From contig NZ_CP018171.1 of assembly GCF_001889605.1 (NCBI RefSeq), positions 3,680,501 through 3,744,500 of the forward strand: a stretch of 64,000 bases of DNA, read 5' to 3'. Below the pieces are notes generated by a model. It had not been told where the DNA came from and ran no database searches. It saw only the letters and a program-made list of their open reading frames with translations. Below are positions 26,920 to 36,460 of the stretch, one piece after another. Numbering within the stretch: position 1 is the stretch's first letter; the number at the start of each line of letters is the position of its first letter. The DNA comes from Aquibium oceanicum (GTDB taxonomy: Bacteria; Pseudomonadota; Alphaproteobacteria; Rhizobiales; Rhizobiaceae). A program made the translations under genes and the position numbers.

Positions 26920-27654
26920 CTACTGTGCAGGAGTTCCGCTCGTCTCGCGCACGAGATGAAGCGTCTTGTGGGCGCGTTCGGCGACCGCGAAGCCCAAGCC
27001 TTCAAGACGCGCCAGCATGGTATCGATCACCTCCTGCCCGGTCACCTGGGGATGGATCTCCACTACGATATGGGCGACGCCGTCGAGGTTTCCCTGCGAA
27101 AGAAGATCGGTCTCGATCCCTTCCACGTCCATGATGACGATCCCGGGGCGGTGGTCCCGCACGATGTCGTCGAAGGCATCGGCGGCGACCTCGATCGCCT
27201 CGGCGGAGCTGCCCCGCTTCGCCAGTGACGAGGAGACGATGTTGTCGTCGCGGTTGAACGTCACCGGCCGGCCGTCGAGGTTGACGGCGCGCATCACCAA
27301 GCGCGGCTCGACGCCGTTCAGCGCGAAGTTTCCGCGGATGATAGGTTCGAGCTTCGGGTTGGCCTCGTAGGAGACGAGGTTGCCCGGACCGCAAAGCCGG
27401 GCCGCGAGAGACGCGACGACGCCAATGCCGGCGCCGATCTCCAGCACCCGGTTGCCCGGCCGCACGATCTGCCTAACCAGCCGCCGCTCGTGGACCTCGT
27501 AGGTTTCCTTGAACAGCGCCGAGCGGACGGAGCGCGGCAGGCCGGCCGCGGCGGTCGAGACCTTGATCCCGTCGAGTTCCACCACGCGCCGGTTCATGAG
27601 CCGGCGCCAGTGGAGCTTCACGTTGCGAAACGGGTTTGCCAATGCGCTGACCAT
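26920..27654 (-). CDS. FkbM family methyltransferase
   Basis: A 244-residue SAM-dependent methyltransferase. Motif I is VLEIGAGIGV and the FkbM core includes MDVEGIE. No membrane segment. It lies in the LPS block between lrp and a GT2 gene, so it may O-methylate a sugar of the LPS core or another surface glycan. It ends one base after lrp on the opposite strand, so the two genes are convergent. It diverges from the GT2 gene with a 162-base gap. Confidence 0.87.
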   Translation of the reverse strand: MVSALANPFRNVKLHWRRLMNRRVVELDGIKVSTAAAGLPRSVRSALFKETYEVHERRLVRQIVRPGNRVLEIGAGIGVVASLAARLCGPGNLVSYEANPKLEPIIRGNFALNGVEPRLVMRAVNLDGRPVTFNRDDNIVSSSLAKRGSSAEAIEVAADAFDDIVRDHRPGIVIMDVEGIETDLLSQGNLDGVAHIVVEIHPQVTGQEVIDTMLARLEGLGFAVAERAHKTLHLVRETSGTPAQ

Positions 27655-27816
27655 CTGTCTGCGGGCGGCTTCGCCCGGCTGTTGAAGCTTGCCTGCGACC
27701 GCCTTTTCTGCTCAAGGGGTCCGCGATGCGCTCGCCCGGGAGCGCGGGACGAGGCCGGCGTCATATAGCAGACACGGCGAGCCCCACAAGGCGCGGGTGA
27801 ACCGCCGAAGCTGACG

Positions 27817-28653
27817 ATGCCAGACAGACTCCCCCTCTCCGCTTTCATCATCTGCCAGAACGAGGAGGCGTATCTCGGGCGCTGCCTGGAAAGCCTCGAC
27901 CTGTGCGCGGAGATCGTGGTCGTCGATTCCGGCTCGACGGACGGGACGCTGGCGCTGATCGTTAGGTTCATCGAACGGGGTTTCCCGATCCGGCTGTTTC
28001 GCGAGTCCTGGCGCGGCTATGCTGGGCAGAAGCAGTTCGCGCTGGAACAGTGCCGCGAGCCATGGTGCTTCAACATCGATTCCGACGAACGTCTCGACGA
28101 GGCGTTGCGGGCCGCCCTACCCTCCCTGCTCGAAGCTCCCGAATCGGTCGTCGGCTGGAAGGTCGCGCGCCGGCCCTACCTGATCGGCTACGGCTTCACG
28201 CCCGAGAAGGTGCGCGAGCGCAAGAACCTGCGGCTGATCCGCAACGGCCGCGGGCGCTACGATCTCGCCCAGCGCGTGCATGAGGGCATTGTGCCGGACG
28301 GTGAGGTCCGGCCATCGGAGAAAGGCAGCCTGCTGCACTTCCGGCCACTACCGATGGACGAGCAGATCCTCAAGGAAAACAAGTACTCGTCGCTGAAGGC
28401 GGATCAGATCGTCGAAGCCGGCCGGGGGCCGCGCAAGCTGAAGATGGTCTTCAACCCGCCGCTCTATTTCCTGCGGCTCTACCTGCGCAACGGCTTGTGG
28501 CGCTGCGGCTTCCCCGGCTTCATCGAGGCGATGACGGGCGCGGTGTACTCATTCCTCACGGAATCGAAGATCTACCAGCGCAATGCGCTCAAGATCGCGC
28601 CGGCCAGCGAGCCAGTCGAAACAACGGCGGACACCCGGAGCGACGCGCGATGA
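27817..28653 (+). CDS. Glycosyltransferase family 2, LPS core type
   Basis: A 278-residue GT-A fold glycosyltransferase related to WaaE/LgtF/LpsC-type heptose or glucose transferases. Features are the N-terminal AFIICQNEE, the VVDSGSTDGT loop and the metal-binding DSDE in FNIDSDERL. A basic, hydrophobic C-terminus suggests association with the inner leaflet. Its stop overlaps the ATG of the next glycosyltransferase (ATGA), so the two are coupled. Position corresponds to lpsC of S. meliloti, though the sugar transferred cannot be told. Confidence 0.87.
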   Translation: MPDRLPLSAFIICQNEEAYLGRCLESLDLCAEIVVVDSGSTDGTLALIVRFIERGFPIRLFRESWRGYAGQKQFALEQCREPWCFNIDSDERLDEALRAALPSLLEAPESVVGWKVARRPYLIGYGFTPEKVRERKNLRLIRNGRGRYDLAQRVHEGIVPDGEVRPSEKGSLLHFRPLPMDEQILKENKYSSLKADQIVEAGRGPRKLKMVFNPPLYFLRLYLRNGLWRCGFPGFIEAMTGAVYSFLTESKIYQRNALKIAPASEPVETTADTRSDAR

Positions 28654-29681
28654 AGGTGATGCATTTCCACTTCGGCAAGGACGGCGGCGCCGAGAGGTTC
28701 TTCGTGCACCTTTTGAACGGGCTGGCCGAGCGCGGCGTGGAGCAGCGCGTCGTGATCAGGCCCGGGCGCAACTGGAAGCGGAAGATCGATCCGTCGGTGG
28801 AGGTCATCGAGAGCCATTTCCGCACCGCCTCGCTCGACCGAATCCTGCTGCCGCTGCGCATGCGCGCCATGGCGAAATCGTGGAAGCCGGACGCCATTCT
28901 GGGCTGGATGCCGAAGGGCGCGAAGCTGGTGCCGGCCGTCGAAGGCCCGCTGAGGCTGACGCGGCTCGGCGACTATCCGACGACCCTGAAGAAGTTCCGC
29001 AACGTCGAGGTGGTGGTGTGCAACACGCCCGGCATTGCCAAGCATGTTCAGGACATGGGCTGGCAGCGCGACGTGCGCGTCATCTCGAACTTCACCGAAT
29101 CCGTGCCGGCGACGCCGGTCGCGCGCGCCGAACTCGACACGCCGGAAGATGCCTTCGTGGTCTCGGCCGCGGGCCGGTTCGTGCCGCGAAAGGGCTTCGA
29201 CGTGGTGCTGCGCGCGGTGGCCAAAGTTCCCGACGCCTATCTCTGGCTGGTCGGCAACGGAGAGGAAGAGGGCAACCTGCGCAGGCTGGCCGACGAACTC
29301 GGCATGACGGAACGGGTGCGATTCGCCGGCTGGCAGTCGAACCCCGGCGCCTACGTCGCGGCCTCCGACTGCTTCGCCGTCGCCTCGCGCCACGAGCCGC
29401 TGGGCAACGTCGTCCTGGAAGCCTGGGCGCAGGACGTCCCGGTGGTCTCGACTCGGTCCGAGGGGCCGACATGGTTCATGCGCGACGGCGAGAACGGACT
29501 GCTGGTCGATCTCGACGACGACGAAGCCATGGCCGAGGGCATCACGCGCTTGCGCAGCGACGCCGAACTGGCGAAGACGGTGGTGGCGGGAGGACGGCGG
29601 ACCTTGCAGGAGCGCTTCTCGAAGGAAGCCATCACGCAGGCTTATATGGACCTGTTCGCCCGCCGCGAGGCCGGGGCCTAG
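28650..29681 (+). CDS. Glycosyltransferase family 4, LPS core type
   Basis: A 343-residue GT-B glycosyltransferase. The C-terminal nucleotide-sugar domain shows AAGRFVPRKGFD, and the retaining-GT motif RHEPLGNVVLEAW carries the two spaced Glu residues. It overlaps the upstream GT2 gene by four bases and converges on the lpsB-like gene, overlapping it by four bases. Position agrees with lpsE of S. meliloti. It probably adds a hexose to the LPS core in the cytoplasm. Confidence 0.88.
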   Translation: MKVMHFHFGKDGGAERFFVHLLNGLAERGVEQRVVIRPGRNWKRKIDPSVEVIESHFRTASLDRILLPLRMRAMAKSWKPDAILGWMPKGAKLVPAVEGPLRLTRLGDYPTTLKKFRNVEVVVCNTPGIAKHVQDMGWQRDVRVISNFTESVPATPVARAELDTPEDAFVVSAAGRFVPRKGFDVVLRAVAKVPDAYLWLVGNGEEEGNLRRLADELGMTERVRFAGWQSNPGAYVAASDCFAVASRHEPLGNVVLEAWAQDVPVVSTRSEGPTWFMRDGENGLLVDLDDDEAMAEGITRLRSDAELAKTVVAGGRRTLQERFSKEAITQAYMDLFARREAGA

Positions 29682-30769
29682 GATCCCGCGCCGCTGGCAA
29701 CGCGAGCATAGATCCGGGCAAGCATTTCGGCTTCCTTCTCCAACGGAAACTTTTCGCGCGCTCGCTGAAGGGATTCGCGTCCGGCGGATTGCCTCTCGTC
29801 GTCATCCGCCATGTAGGCACCGGCAGCGGCAGCCATCGCTTCGGCGTCGCCGGGAGGGATGATCGCGCCGGTGACGCCATCGACGACCAGTTCGGAGAAG
29901 GCGCCGACGTCGGTCGCGACCACGGGGACGGCGCAGGCCATCGCCTCAAGCGGCGTCAGGCCGAACCCTTCCCAGCGCTGCGGCGCGACGAAGAGGTCGA
30001 GCGCCTTGTACCATTCGTGGATGGCCGTGTGCTCGCCGACGAACAGGATGCGGTCCTCAAGTCCGGCGGCCGACACCCTTGCCCGCAACTCCTCTTCGAA
30101 ACCGGCATGCGAACTCGTCGTCCGGCCGGCGACGACGGCCGACCAGTCCGGATGGTGCGGTAGTGCGGCGATCATGGCATCGACGAACACGTCGGTCCCC
30201 TTCTGGCGCCGGATTCGGCCGAAGCAGCCGACATAACGGCGCGCGGGATCGAGCCCGACCGCCGCGCGCGCTTCCGCGCGATCCGCGGCCGGGCTGAACC
30301 GGTCCGTATCAATGCCATGCATGACGACGGTGTTCTCGACCTCGAGATAGTCGGCTGTACGCCGGCTGGTCGCGATCACCGCATCCATGCGGCGGATGAG
30401 GAACTTGGTCCACCGCGTGTGGCGGCGCTGCGACGCGGAGGTGAAGACGAGACGCAGCGGCATGCGCAGCACGTCGCGCAGGATCACGCCCGGCAGCATC
30501 TCGACGTTGCGCCGCGCGTGCCAGACCCGGACGGCGGAGCCGGCCGGGGCGCGCCACAGGCGGGGCAGGTCGCGAAGACGAAGCGATGGCAGGCTGTCGG
30601 GAAGACCCGGGCCGACCACGGCCACCCGCGTGCCCATCGCGCGCTGCTTCGGCACGAGCTGGATGATCGTGGATGTCACGCCCGAGAGGCGCCGTTTGAA
30701 GTTCGGCGCGATCACATCGACCTCGCGCACATTCACCCGGTCTCCCGGCGTCGCGCCGCCGGCCGTCAT
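29678..30769 (-). CDS. lpsB: LPS core mannosyltransferase LpsB/LpcC-like (GT4)
   Basis: A 363-residue GT-B enzyme. The N-terminal DVIAPNFKRRLSGVTST stretch and the greA neighbour match rhizobial LpsB/LpcC, which transfers mannose from GDP-mannose to Kdo in the inner core. The donor-site motif is RWEGFGLTPLEAM. Start ATG 30769 is used; GTG codons about 12 residues later are alternatives. It is transcribed away from greA's end, with only a 10-base gap, so greA and lpsB likely share a transcript. Confidence 0.87.
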   Translation of the reverse strand: MTAGGATPGDRVNVREVDVIAPNFKRRLSGVTSTIIQLVPKQRAMGTRVAVVGPGLPDSLPSLRLRDLPRLWRAPAGSAVRVWHARRNVEMLPGVILRDVLRMPLRLVFTSASQRRHTRWTKFLIRRMDAVIATSRRTADYLEVENTVVMHGIDTDRFSPAADRAEARAAVGLDPARRYVGCFGRIRRQKGTDVFVDAMIAALPHHPDWSAVVAGRTTSSHAGFEEELRARVSAAGLEDRILFVGEHTAIHEWYKALDLFVAPQRWEGFGLTPLEAMACAVPVVATDVGAFSELVVDGVTGAIIPPGDAEAMAAAAGAYMADDDERQSAGRESLQRAREKFPLEKEAEMLARIYARVASGAGS

Positions 30770-30779
30770 GGATGCAGGC

Positions 30780-31253
30780 TCAGGCCCACTTCACCTTGAG
30801 GATCTCGTAGCCGCGCGCGCCGCCTGGCGCATTGACCTCGATCGTGTCGCCGACGCCCTTGCCGATCAGCGCGCGCGCGATCGGCGAGGAAACGGAGATG
30901 CGTCCGCCCTTCACGTCGGCTTCCTGGTCGCCGACGATCTGATAGGTCTTCTCCTCGTCGGTGTCCTCATCGACGATCACGACAGTGGCGCCGAACTTGA
31001 CCTTGTCGCCGGAGAGCTTCGACACGTCGATGACCTCGGCGCGTGCGATCAGGTCCTCGAGCTCGCCGACCCGGCCCTCGTTGAGGCTCTGCGCTTCCTT
31101 CGCCGCATGATACTCCGCGTTCTCGGAGAGATCGCCATGGGCGCGCGCCTCGGAAATCGCTTCGATGATGCGCGGCCGCTCCTCCTGCTGGCGCCAGCGC
31201 AGCTCTTCCTTGAGGTTCTGGAAACCGCCTTCGGTCATCGGGACCTTGTTCAT
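30780..31253 (-). CDS. greA: Transcription elongation factor GreA
   Basis: A 157-residue factor that rescues backtracked RNA polymerase by stimulating cleavage of the transcript. The N-terminal coiled coil includes the acidic tip DLSENAEY, and the C-terminal domain binds polymerase. Length is standard. ATG 31253 is chosen for family length. It precedes lpsB on the same strand, as in other rhizobia. Confidence 0.96.
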   Translation of the reverse strand: MNKVPMTEGGFQNLKEELRWRQQEERPRIIEAISEARAHGDLSENAEYHAAKEAQSLNEGRVGELEDLIARAEVIDVSKLSGDKVKFGATVVIVDEDTDEEKTYQIVGDQEADVKGGRISVSSPIARALIGKGVGDTIEVNAPGGARGYEILKVKWA

Positions 31254-31424
31254 TCGTGCGACCTTTCCTCGCCGGGTTCCGCCCGCCGTCTCGTAGTATC
31301 CTGGGGGCGGGCACAAAAAGAAAACGGTCCGCGAGCGTGGGCAGGCGGAACCGCAACCTCTTAGTCAGGCAAGATATAGCAGCGGATCGCGCGAGATTCA
31401 CGCTAAAAATGAGCCATCGTCGCG

Positions 31425-31961
31425 TCAGCTTGCGATTATGGCCGCCGAGAGGGTGGTTTTTACCGGAATCTCGGTGTCCAGGCGCCGCTCGGCGACCTCC
31501 TCAATGCGGCGGCCGATGACGCTGATTGCCTGTGACGGGCGTGCGATATCGGCCACACAGATCGTCTGCCGCGTCGACAGTTCGAAAACCAGCATGCCGC
31601 TGCCCGTCAGCCGCCCGACCGGCCCGCGGCTCGACGTCAGCCGCCGGATCAGCGCGTAGGGAATCTCGTACGGTTCGCTGCGCGGAAATCCGGTGTGTAC
31701 GAACACGGCGTGAGACATCACGTCGACCCGCGCCGTGAACCGCCGCAGCACGGCATGTGCGATGAGGAACGGTCCGCCGAGGGACAGCACGATCAGGCAC
31801 AGCCTTGCCAGGGCACCGTCGCCGCGGCCGGCCAGTGCGAGCCAGGCATAGGTCAGGCCGTAGCCGCCGAGGATGACGGCGGCGGGCAGCAGGACGGAAA
31901 CGGTCGACGGAAGGAAGGCTCCCTCCGCACCCACGTCCAGATTGTCGTTCTCACCCCTCAT
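31425..31961 (-). CDS. Small membrane protein with PH-like (bPH) domain
   Basis: About 178 residues. Two hydrophobic helices (residues about 20-42 and 50-72) form a hairpin, followed by a cytoplasmic beta-rich domain of the bacterial PH type (about 75-150). Function unknown. ATG 31961 is chosen; the open frame extends 20 codons further upstream. It is on the same strand as greA with a 171-base gap that holds no other gene. Confidence 0.7.
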   Translation of the reverse strand: MRGENDNLDVGAEGAFLPSTVSVLLPAAVILGGYGLTYAWLALAGRGDGALARLCLIVLSLGGPFLIAHAVLRRFTARVDVMSHAVFVHTGFPRSEPYEIPYALIRRLTSSRGPVGRLTGSGMLVFELSTRQTICVADIARPSQAISVIGRRIEEVAERRLDTEIPVKTTLSAAIIAS

Positions 31962-32098
31962 GCGCCCGAATCGCAATTTACCCACCGAGCGGGAGGATAC
32001 ACCTCTTTTCGCCACAGTCACGGAACAGAGTTCCGTCGGGGAATGCGGTAGGGCATGAGTCCGGTCTTACCGGACGCGGAAATGCGCGGAGTTGGCCA

Positions 32099-32308
32099 AT
32101 GAAGAAACCCACGCTGATTGCCGCCCTCTTCGGGATCGGGCTTTCCGCCGCCATGCTGATCGGCGAGGGCGTGAACGCAACGCAGCCGCCGCTGGTCGCG
32201 CCCACATCCCTCCTCGCCTTCAGCCAGGCGTTGCCCGGAACACACCCCAGCGATGCCCGGTCCTTCGGCGGGTGGACGCCAGGAGGGCAGTGGCAAGCAC
32301 GACCATGA
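32099..32308 (+). CDS. Possible small exported protein overlapping the MATE gene end
   Basis: A 69-residue frame with a convincing signal peptide (positively charged start, long hydrophobic core, cleavage near residue 27) and GGAG eight bases before the ATG. Its last 89 bases lie antisense to the 3' end of the MATE gene. No recognised domain. It could be a genuine small periplasmic protein or a truncated remnant whose 3' part was replaced by the neighbour. Confidence 0.35.
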   Translation: MKKPTLIAALFGIGLSAAMLIGEGVNATQPPLVAPTSLLAFSQALPGTHPSDARSFGGWTPGGQWQARP

Positions 32309-33611
32309 GCAGTTCCGATGTGGGGCCGGCCAGCCATATGCCGGTCTCGCCCAACAGGATCGGAAGGCAGAAGGTCAGCGGAATCGCAAAGAGGTAGGTG
32401 CGGGTGAGGCTGAGCAATGCCGAACGCCCGGCATCGCCGATCGCCTGGAAGTATCCCGATAGCACGAGGATGGGTCCGGCGACGAAGTACATCATCGTGG
32501 CGATCGGCAGGATGCGCCTGATCTCGGCGATCGTGGCAGGATCGTCGACGAAGACGCCTCCGAGGCTTCCGCGCAGCGAGAAGAACAACGTCTGCATGCC
32601 GGCGCAGTAGAGAAGCGCCAGCGCCGCGCCCAGCTGCAGCGCCGCATCGGAGCGGTGCCACAGCGAAGCGCCGAAATTGTTGCCGGCGATCGTCTGCATG
32701 GACATCGAGAGACCCATCAGTGGCAGGAACGAGAAGGTGAGGATGCGGGTAATCACCCCGTAGGCCGCCACCGTTGCCGCGTAGTGATCCGCCGCCCAGA
32801 CCTGCAAGGCATAGATGATCGCCGCCGATCCGAGCGAGATGCCGACGAAGCTAAGGCTCTGCGGCGCGCCGAGCGCCAAAAACCTGTTCCAGCCGCGGTT
32901 CCAGCCGAAGAGCGACAGGTCCCGCAGCCGCAACACGGTCCGCCCCCGGAGGCGAAAGACGACGACGGCGGCGAGCGCGGTGCTCTGCGCGAGCACGGTG
33001 CCGACGGCGGAGCCGGCGACGCCCTGGTCGAACACCACGATCAGCAGATAGTTGAAGGCGATGTTGGCGAGCGAGGTGGCAAGGCTCACCGCCGCCATGA
33101 GGCCCATGCGGCCTTCGCATCGCAGCGCGTCGGCGTTGAGCGACAGCGCGAAGGCTACCGGCGAGCAGAAGATGAGGATGGAGATGTATGTGTATCCCAT
33201 CGCGGCGAGCGGCGCCGAGCCGTTCGCCACCCAGGCCGTGATGGCGGGGCCGACGAGATAGAACACCGACACCAGAAGCGCGCAGACCAGCAGCGCGAGC
33301 GCATGCGCGCTGACGAAGACCCGCCGTGCGCCGGCATGGTCGCCGGCGCCCAGAAGCCGTGCCAGTACGCTCGCCATGCCGCCGGCGACGATGGTCGAGA
33401 GGGCGGCAAGCAGCATGTAGACGGGAAACATGAGGGTGACGGCCGTCAGCGCTTCCGCGCCCACGAACTCGCCGAGGAAATAGGCATCGATAACGGTCAG
33501 GAGGCCGTTCATGCCCATGATGAAGATGATGGGCGAAGCGGTCCTGAGGAACAGTTTGGGCAAGGGATGCGTCAGGAACGCATTCTCGCCCGCGTTTGCG
33601 GACGCGGTCAT
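32220..33611 (-). CDS. MATE family efflux transporter
   Basis: A 463-residue polytopic membrane protein with about twelve hydrophobic helices in two homologous halves. It is the size and pattern of MATE drug/sodium or proton antiporters (NorM/DinF/MepA-like). It starts at ATG 33611 with GGGAGA upstream. It probably exports cationic or aromatic compounds. It stands alone, with no regulator next to it. Confidence 0.9.
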   Translation of the reverse strand: MTASANAGENAFLTHPLPKLFLRTASPIIFIMGMNGLLTVIDAYFLGEFVGAEALTAVTLMFPVYMLLAALSTIVAGGMASVLARLLGAGDHAGARRVFVSAHALALLVCALLVSVFYLVGPAITAWVANGSAPLAAMGYTYISILIFCSPVAFALSLNADALRCEGRMGLMAAVSLATSLANIAFNYLLIVVFDQGVAGSAVGTVLAQSTALAAVVVFRLRGRTVLRLRDLSLFGWNRGWNRFLALGAPQSLSFVGISLGSAAIIYALQVWAADHYAATVAAYGVITRILTFSFLPLMGLSMSMQTIAGNNFGASLWHRSDAALQLGAALALLYCAGMQTLFFSLRGSLGGVFVDDPATIAEIRRILPIATMMYFVAGPILVLSGYFQAIGDAGRSALLSLTRTYLFAIPLTFCLPILLGETGIWLAGPTSELLMVVLATALLASTRRRTGHRWGVFRATPG

Positions 33612-33810
33612 TGCGGGTCTCTCCCGTTTTGCATCGGACGGGAATTGGATGGGTGCCCGCATTGCCATTCTTCCGATGCGTCGGTTGAGACGGTCATCGC
33701 GGGAGGACTTCACCAGAGCACAATGCTCGCGGGCGGCCGGCGCCTCCAGCCGCGAGTGCGATTATCCGCAAGCGGCGTGAAAGTCAAAGCCGAAGATCAG
33801 AGGCATCCAG

Positions 33811-33842
33811 AAAAGAATAAGCGCGCCGGAAGGCCGGCGCGC
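33811..33842 (-). terminator. Intrinsic terminator after the TPR gene
   Basis: A 9-base perfect GC stem (33821-33829 with 33834-33842) with a four-base AAGG loop. On the minus strand it is followed by TTATTCTTTT. It begins 30 bases after the stop of the TPR protein gene. Confidence 0.8.
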
Positions 33843-33871
33843 ATCTATGGTCGAAGTATCGTGACCGGCTG

Positions 33872-34405
33872 TCAGCCGTTGGCGGCTTCGTAGGCGGCGA
33901 TGTGCTTCAAGAGTTCGGCGTATTCGGAGCTGTCGCGGCCGGCGCGCTTCTCGATCTCGCCGAGCTCCTGCCTGGCGGACGCCACGTCGCCCATCTGCAG
34001 ATGCGCCTCGCCGAGATATTCCCGCGTCAGCACGTGGTCGGGATCGATCCGCAACGCTTCCTCGTAGTAGCCGAGTGCGACCAGCAGCTTGCCCTGCTTG
34101 CGGTTGGAATAGCCGAGCATGTTGAAGATACGCGGGTCGCCCCGGTCCTCGGCGAGCTTCAGCACCGAGATCGCCTCGTCGTAGCGCCCGGCATAGGCGA
34201 GCGCGCGGCCGTTCTCGAACAGGGTGTCGGTGTCGAGGGAGCTCGACTTCTGGACGCATTTCTTCTGCGCGGTATCGTAGACCTCGCCCGTCTTGCATTT
34301 CGGCGTATCCGAGGATCCCCCGCCGCCTGCCGCCAAAGCGGGCGAAGCCGCCAGCGGCAAGACGATGGCGAGCAGAGAGGCGGAGCGCAGTACCGTCGAC
34401 AGCAT
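33872..34405 (-). CDS. Exported TPR repeat protein
   Basis: A 177-residue periplasmic protein. A signal peptide of about 25 residues (ending ALA) is followed by a short Gly-rich stretch and a Cys pair (CKTG...KKC), then about three tetratricopeptide repeats (about residues 60-150). TPR proteins are scaffolds; no partner is apparent. It is monocistronic, with its own terminator. Confidence 0.85.
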   Translation of the reverse strand: MLSTVLRSASLLAIVLPLAASPALAAGGGGSSDTPKCKTGEVYDTAQKKCVQKSSSLDTDTLFENGRALAYAGRYDEAISVLKLAEDRGDPRIFNMLGYSNRKQGKLLVALGYYEEALRIDPDHVLTREYLGEAHLQMGDVASARQELGEIEKRAGRDSSEYAELLKHIAAYEAANG

Positions 34406-34517
34406 GATGTCCTCCGTTTCGAAAACAGCCAGACCTTCGTCGCGAAGGCCGTTGGAAGCAACCCTACGTCAATCGCCGCCGCGACGCACTCAAATTGCCG
34501 TGACGACGTTTCCGATG

Positions 34518-34868
34518 CTAGGCCCGGAAGATCACCGCGGCGCCGGCGGCAATAAGCGCGAAGCCGATCAGGTGATTCACCGTGAACGCCTCGCGCAGGT
34601 AAAGCACCGAGAACACCGCGAAGACCGACAGCGTGACCACCTCCTGGATCGTCTTGAGCTCCGCAGCCGAATAGACTTCATGGCCGTAACGGTTGGCGGG
34701 CACGGCCAGCCAGTATTCGAAGAAGGCGATACCCCAGCTCGCGACCACCACCACGTAGAGCGGCGCGGCCTTGAACTTGAGGTGCCCGTACCAGGCAAAG
34801 GTCATGAAGACGTTCGAGGCCACGAGCATGAGGATCGGGAGCACTTTTGGAGAAAGCAACGCGGCCAT
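34518..34868 (-). CDS. DUF486 / DMT-like small membrane protein
   Basis: A 116-residue protein with four hydrophobic helices, the DUF486 pattern within the drug/metabolite transporter clan. Conserved features include the FAWYGHLKF loop and EVYSAAELK segment. The substrate is unknown. It probably acts as a dimer in the inner membrane like other four-helix DMT proteins. Confidence 0.88.
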   Translation of the reverse strand: MAALLSPKVLPILMLVASNVFMTFAWYGHLKFKAAPLYVVVVASWGIAFFEYWLAVPANRYGHEVYSAAELKTIQEVVTLSVFAVFSVLYLREAFTVNHLIGFALIAAGAAVIFRA

Positions 34869-35019
34869 GGGGATTTTCCGGGCGATGGAGGGACCGGCAT
34901 TTCAGCCTGGCCGCAGCAACTGTCAACGGTCTGGCCCAAGAGCCGGGGCGCGCCTGATTGCAACGCCGGGCCGTTGAATTCATTATGCGCCAGGTCCGCC
35001 ACAGCGAAGGAGAACTCCG

Positions 35020-35445
35020 GTGCAAAAGCCGGTCGAGAGGGAGTGGGAACTGACGATCGATCCGGACACCGTCCGGCTGTTCATCCTGAAGGCCAAGGCG
35101 ATCAGCGCCGCGGTGAACGACGACTACAACGACGGCAGCGAGCACGAGATCGAACTCGACGATCAGAACCACGACGGCCACCACCATGACGGGCTGGCCG
35201 AGGAGGAATCCGAGGACCTGACGAGCGAGGAGCTGCGCGAGCTGATCGACGACCTCAATGTCGATGAGACGGCCGAACTCGTGGCGCTCGTGTGGGTGGG
35301 GCGCGGCGACTACGACCCCGCCGAGTTCCAGGAAGCGGTGGCCGACGCGCGGCAGCGCTCCAACAAGCGCACGGCGACCTATCTGCTCGGCATGCCGACG
35401 CTGGCGGACTGGCTTGAGGAAGGCCTGGAAGCCATCGGCGCCTGA
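35020..35445 (+). CDS. DUF3775 domain-containing protein
   Basis: A 141-residue soluble, acidic protein of the DUF3775 family, common in rhizobia and without a known role. A His/Asp-rich linker lies at about residues 48-58 (DDQNHDGHHHDG) and could bind metal. The rest is helical and ends in LLGMPTLADWLEEGL. GTG 35020 has GAAGGAGA upstream. Confidence 0.85.
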   Translation: MQKPVEREWELTIDPDTVRLFILKAKAISAAVNDDYNDGSEHEIELDDQNHDGHHHDGLAEEESEDLTSEELRELIDDLNVDETAELVALVWVGRGDYDPAEFQEAVADARQRSNKRTATYLLGMPTLADWLEEGLEAIGA

Positions 35446-35644
35446 GCCCGGCGTTTGCAGCGGCCGAAGTTGAATCATCGTCTCAACGGCTTGAATCCGA
35501 ATTGCCGAAGCAGCGGCTACCGCGTTGTTCCCGAACATCTTTCGGCGCGGCCTGAATCCGGCCACAGGCATGAACGCAACCGCTGAGCTTTCCTTTACCC
35601 TTGCCTGATACATTGTGAAGGACTTCGGACGGGAACCAGAGTTC

Positions 35645-36445
35645 ATGCGTATGTCGTTCCTCCGCCGGATGCGCAGCCGCGAAACGGCTTCGCGTCAAAG
35701 GCCAGCTGCCGCGCTTCTCCTTTCCGGGTTGGCCATCCTTTCCGCCTGCTCGGTTTCGGATGTTATGCGCCCGAACGTCGATGTGGGGCAGACCACCGCC
35801 GCCGTGCCGGCGCGCGGCCTGCAGGCGCTGGTTCCTTCCAATCCGTTCCTTGCGGGATATCCGCGCCTGAACGCGCCAATGTCGCAGCCCGACCTGATGC
35901 CGGCCGGCGAACGCGACTGCAGGCGGCAACTGAAGCGCCTCGGCGTGAAGTTCCGCGACGTCGCGCGGATCCGCGACAGCGCATCCTGCGGCATCGACTG
36001 GCCGGTCGAGGTCACCGGGTTTTCAGGGAACGTCGGGTTGAAGCCGGCCGCGACGCTCTCGTGCCAGATGGCGCTGGCCTTCGCGAGCTGGACCAAGGAC
36101 GAACTCGCGCCGGCTGCGCGGTGGCGCTATTTCTCGGGCGTGAAGACGATCCACCAGGGATCGAGCTATTCCTGCCGCTCGATCGCCGGAAGCCGCACGA
36201 TCTCCGAACACGCGAAGGGGAACGCGCTCGACGTCATGCGCATCGAGCTGAAGAACGGCAACGATATCGACGTCCGCAAGCCGGGCTGGTTCGCCTTCCG
36301 CCAGCGTGGCCTTCTGAACAACGTCCGTTCCGATGCCTGCGGCTACTTCTCGACCGTGCTTGGCCCCGGCTACAATGCCGATCACAAGGACCATTTCCAC
36401 TTCGACATCAAGGAACGGCGCAACGGCTACCGCGCCTGCAAGTAG
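35645..36445 (+). CDS. Extensin-like C-terminal domain lipoprotein
   Basis: About 266 residues. An N-terminal hydrophobic segment ends in a lipobox (LSAC, near residue 37), so it is probably a lipoprotein. The extensin-like family domain follows, with pairs of Cys and the motifs SEHAKGNALD and HKDHFHFD. These resemble the zinc-binding signature of VanY/DD-carboxypeptidase-like peptidases (SxHxxGxAxD, HxH). A cell-wall peptidase role is therefore plausible. ATG 35645 is used; a GTG at 35615 would add ten residues. Confidence 0.85.
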   Translation: MRMSFLRRMRSRETASRQRPAAALLLSGLAILSACSVSDVMRPNVDVGQTTAAVPARGLQALVPSNPFLAGYPRLNAPMSQPDLMPAGERDCRRQLKRLGVKFRDVARIRDSASCGIDWPVEVTGFSGNVGLKPAATLSCQMALAFASWTKDELAPAARWRYFSGVKTIHQGSSYSCRSIAGSRTISEHAKGNALDVMRIELKNGNDIDVRKPGWFAFRQRGLLNNVRSDACGYFSTVLGPGYNADHKDHFHFDIKERRNGYRACK

Positions 36446-36460
36446 CGTTCCCGACCGCGG

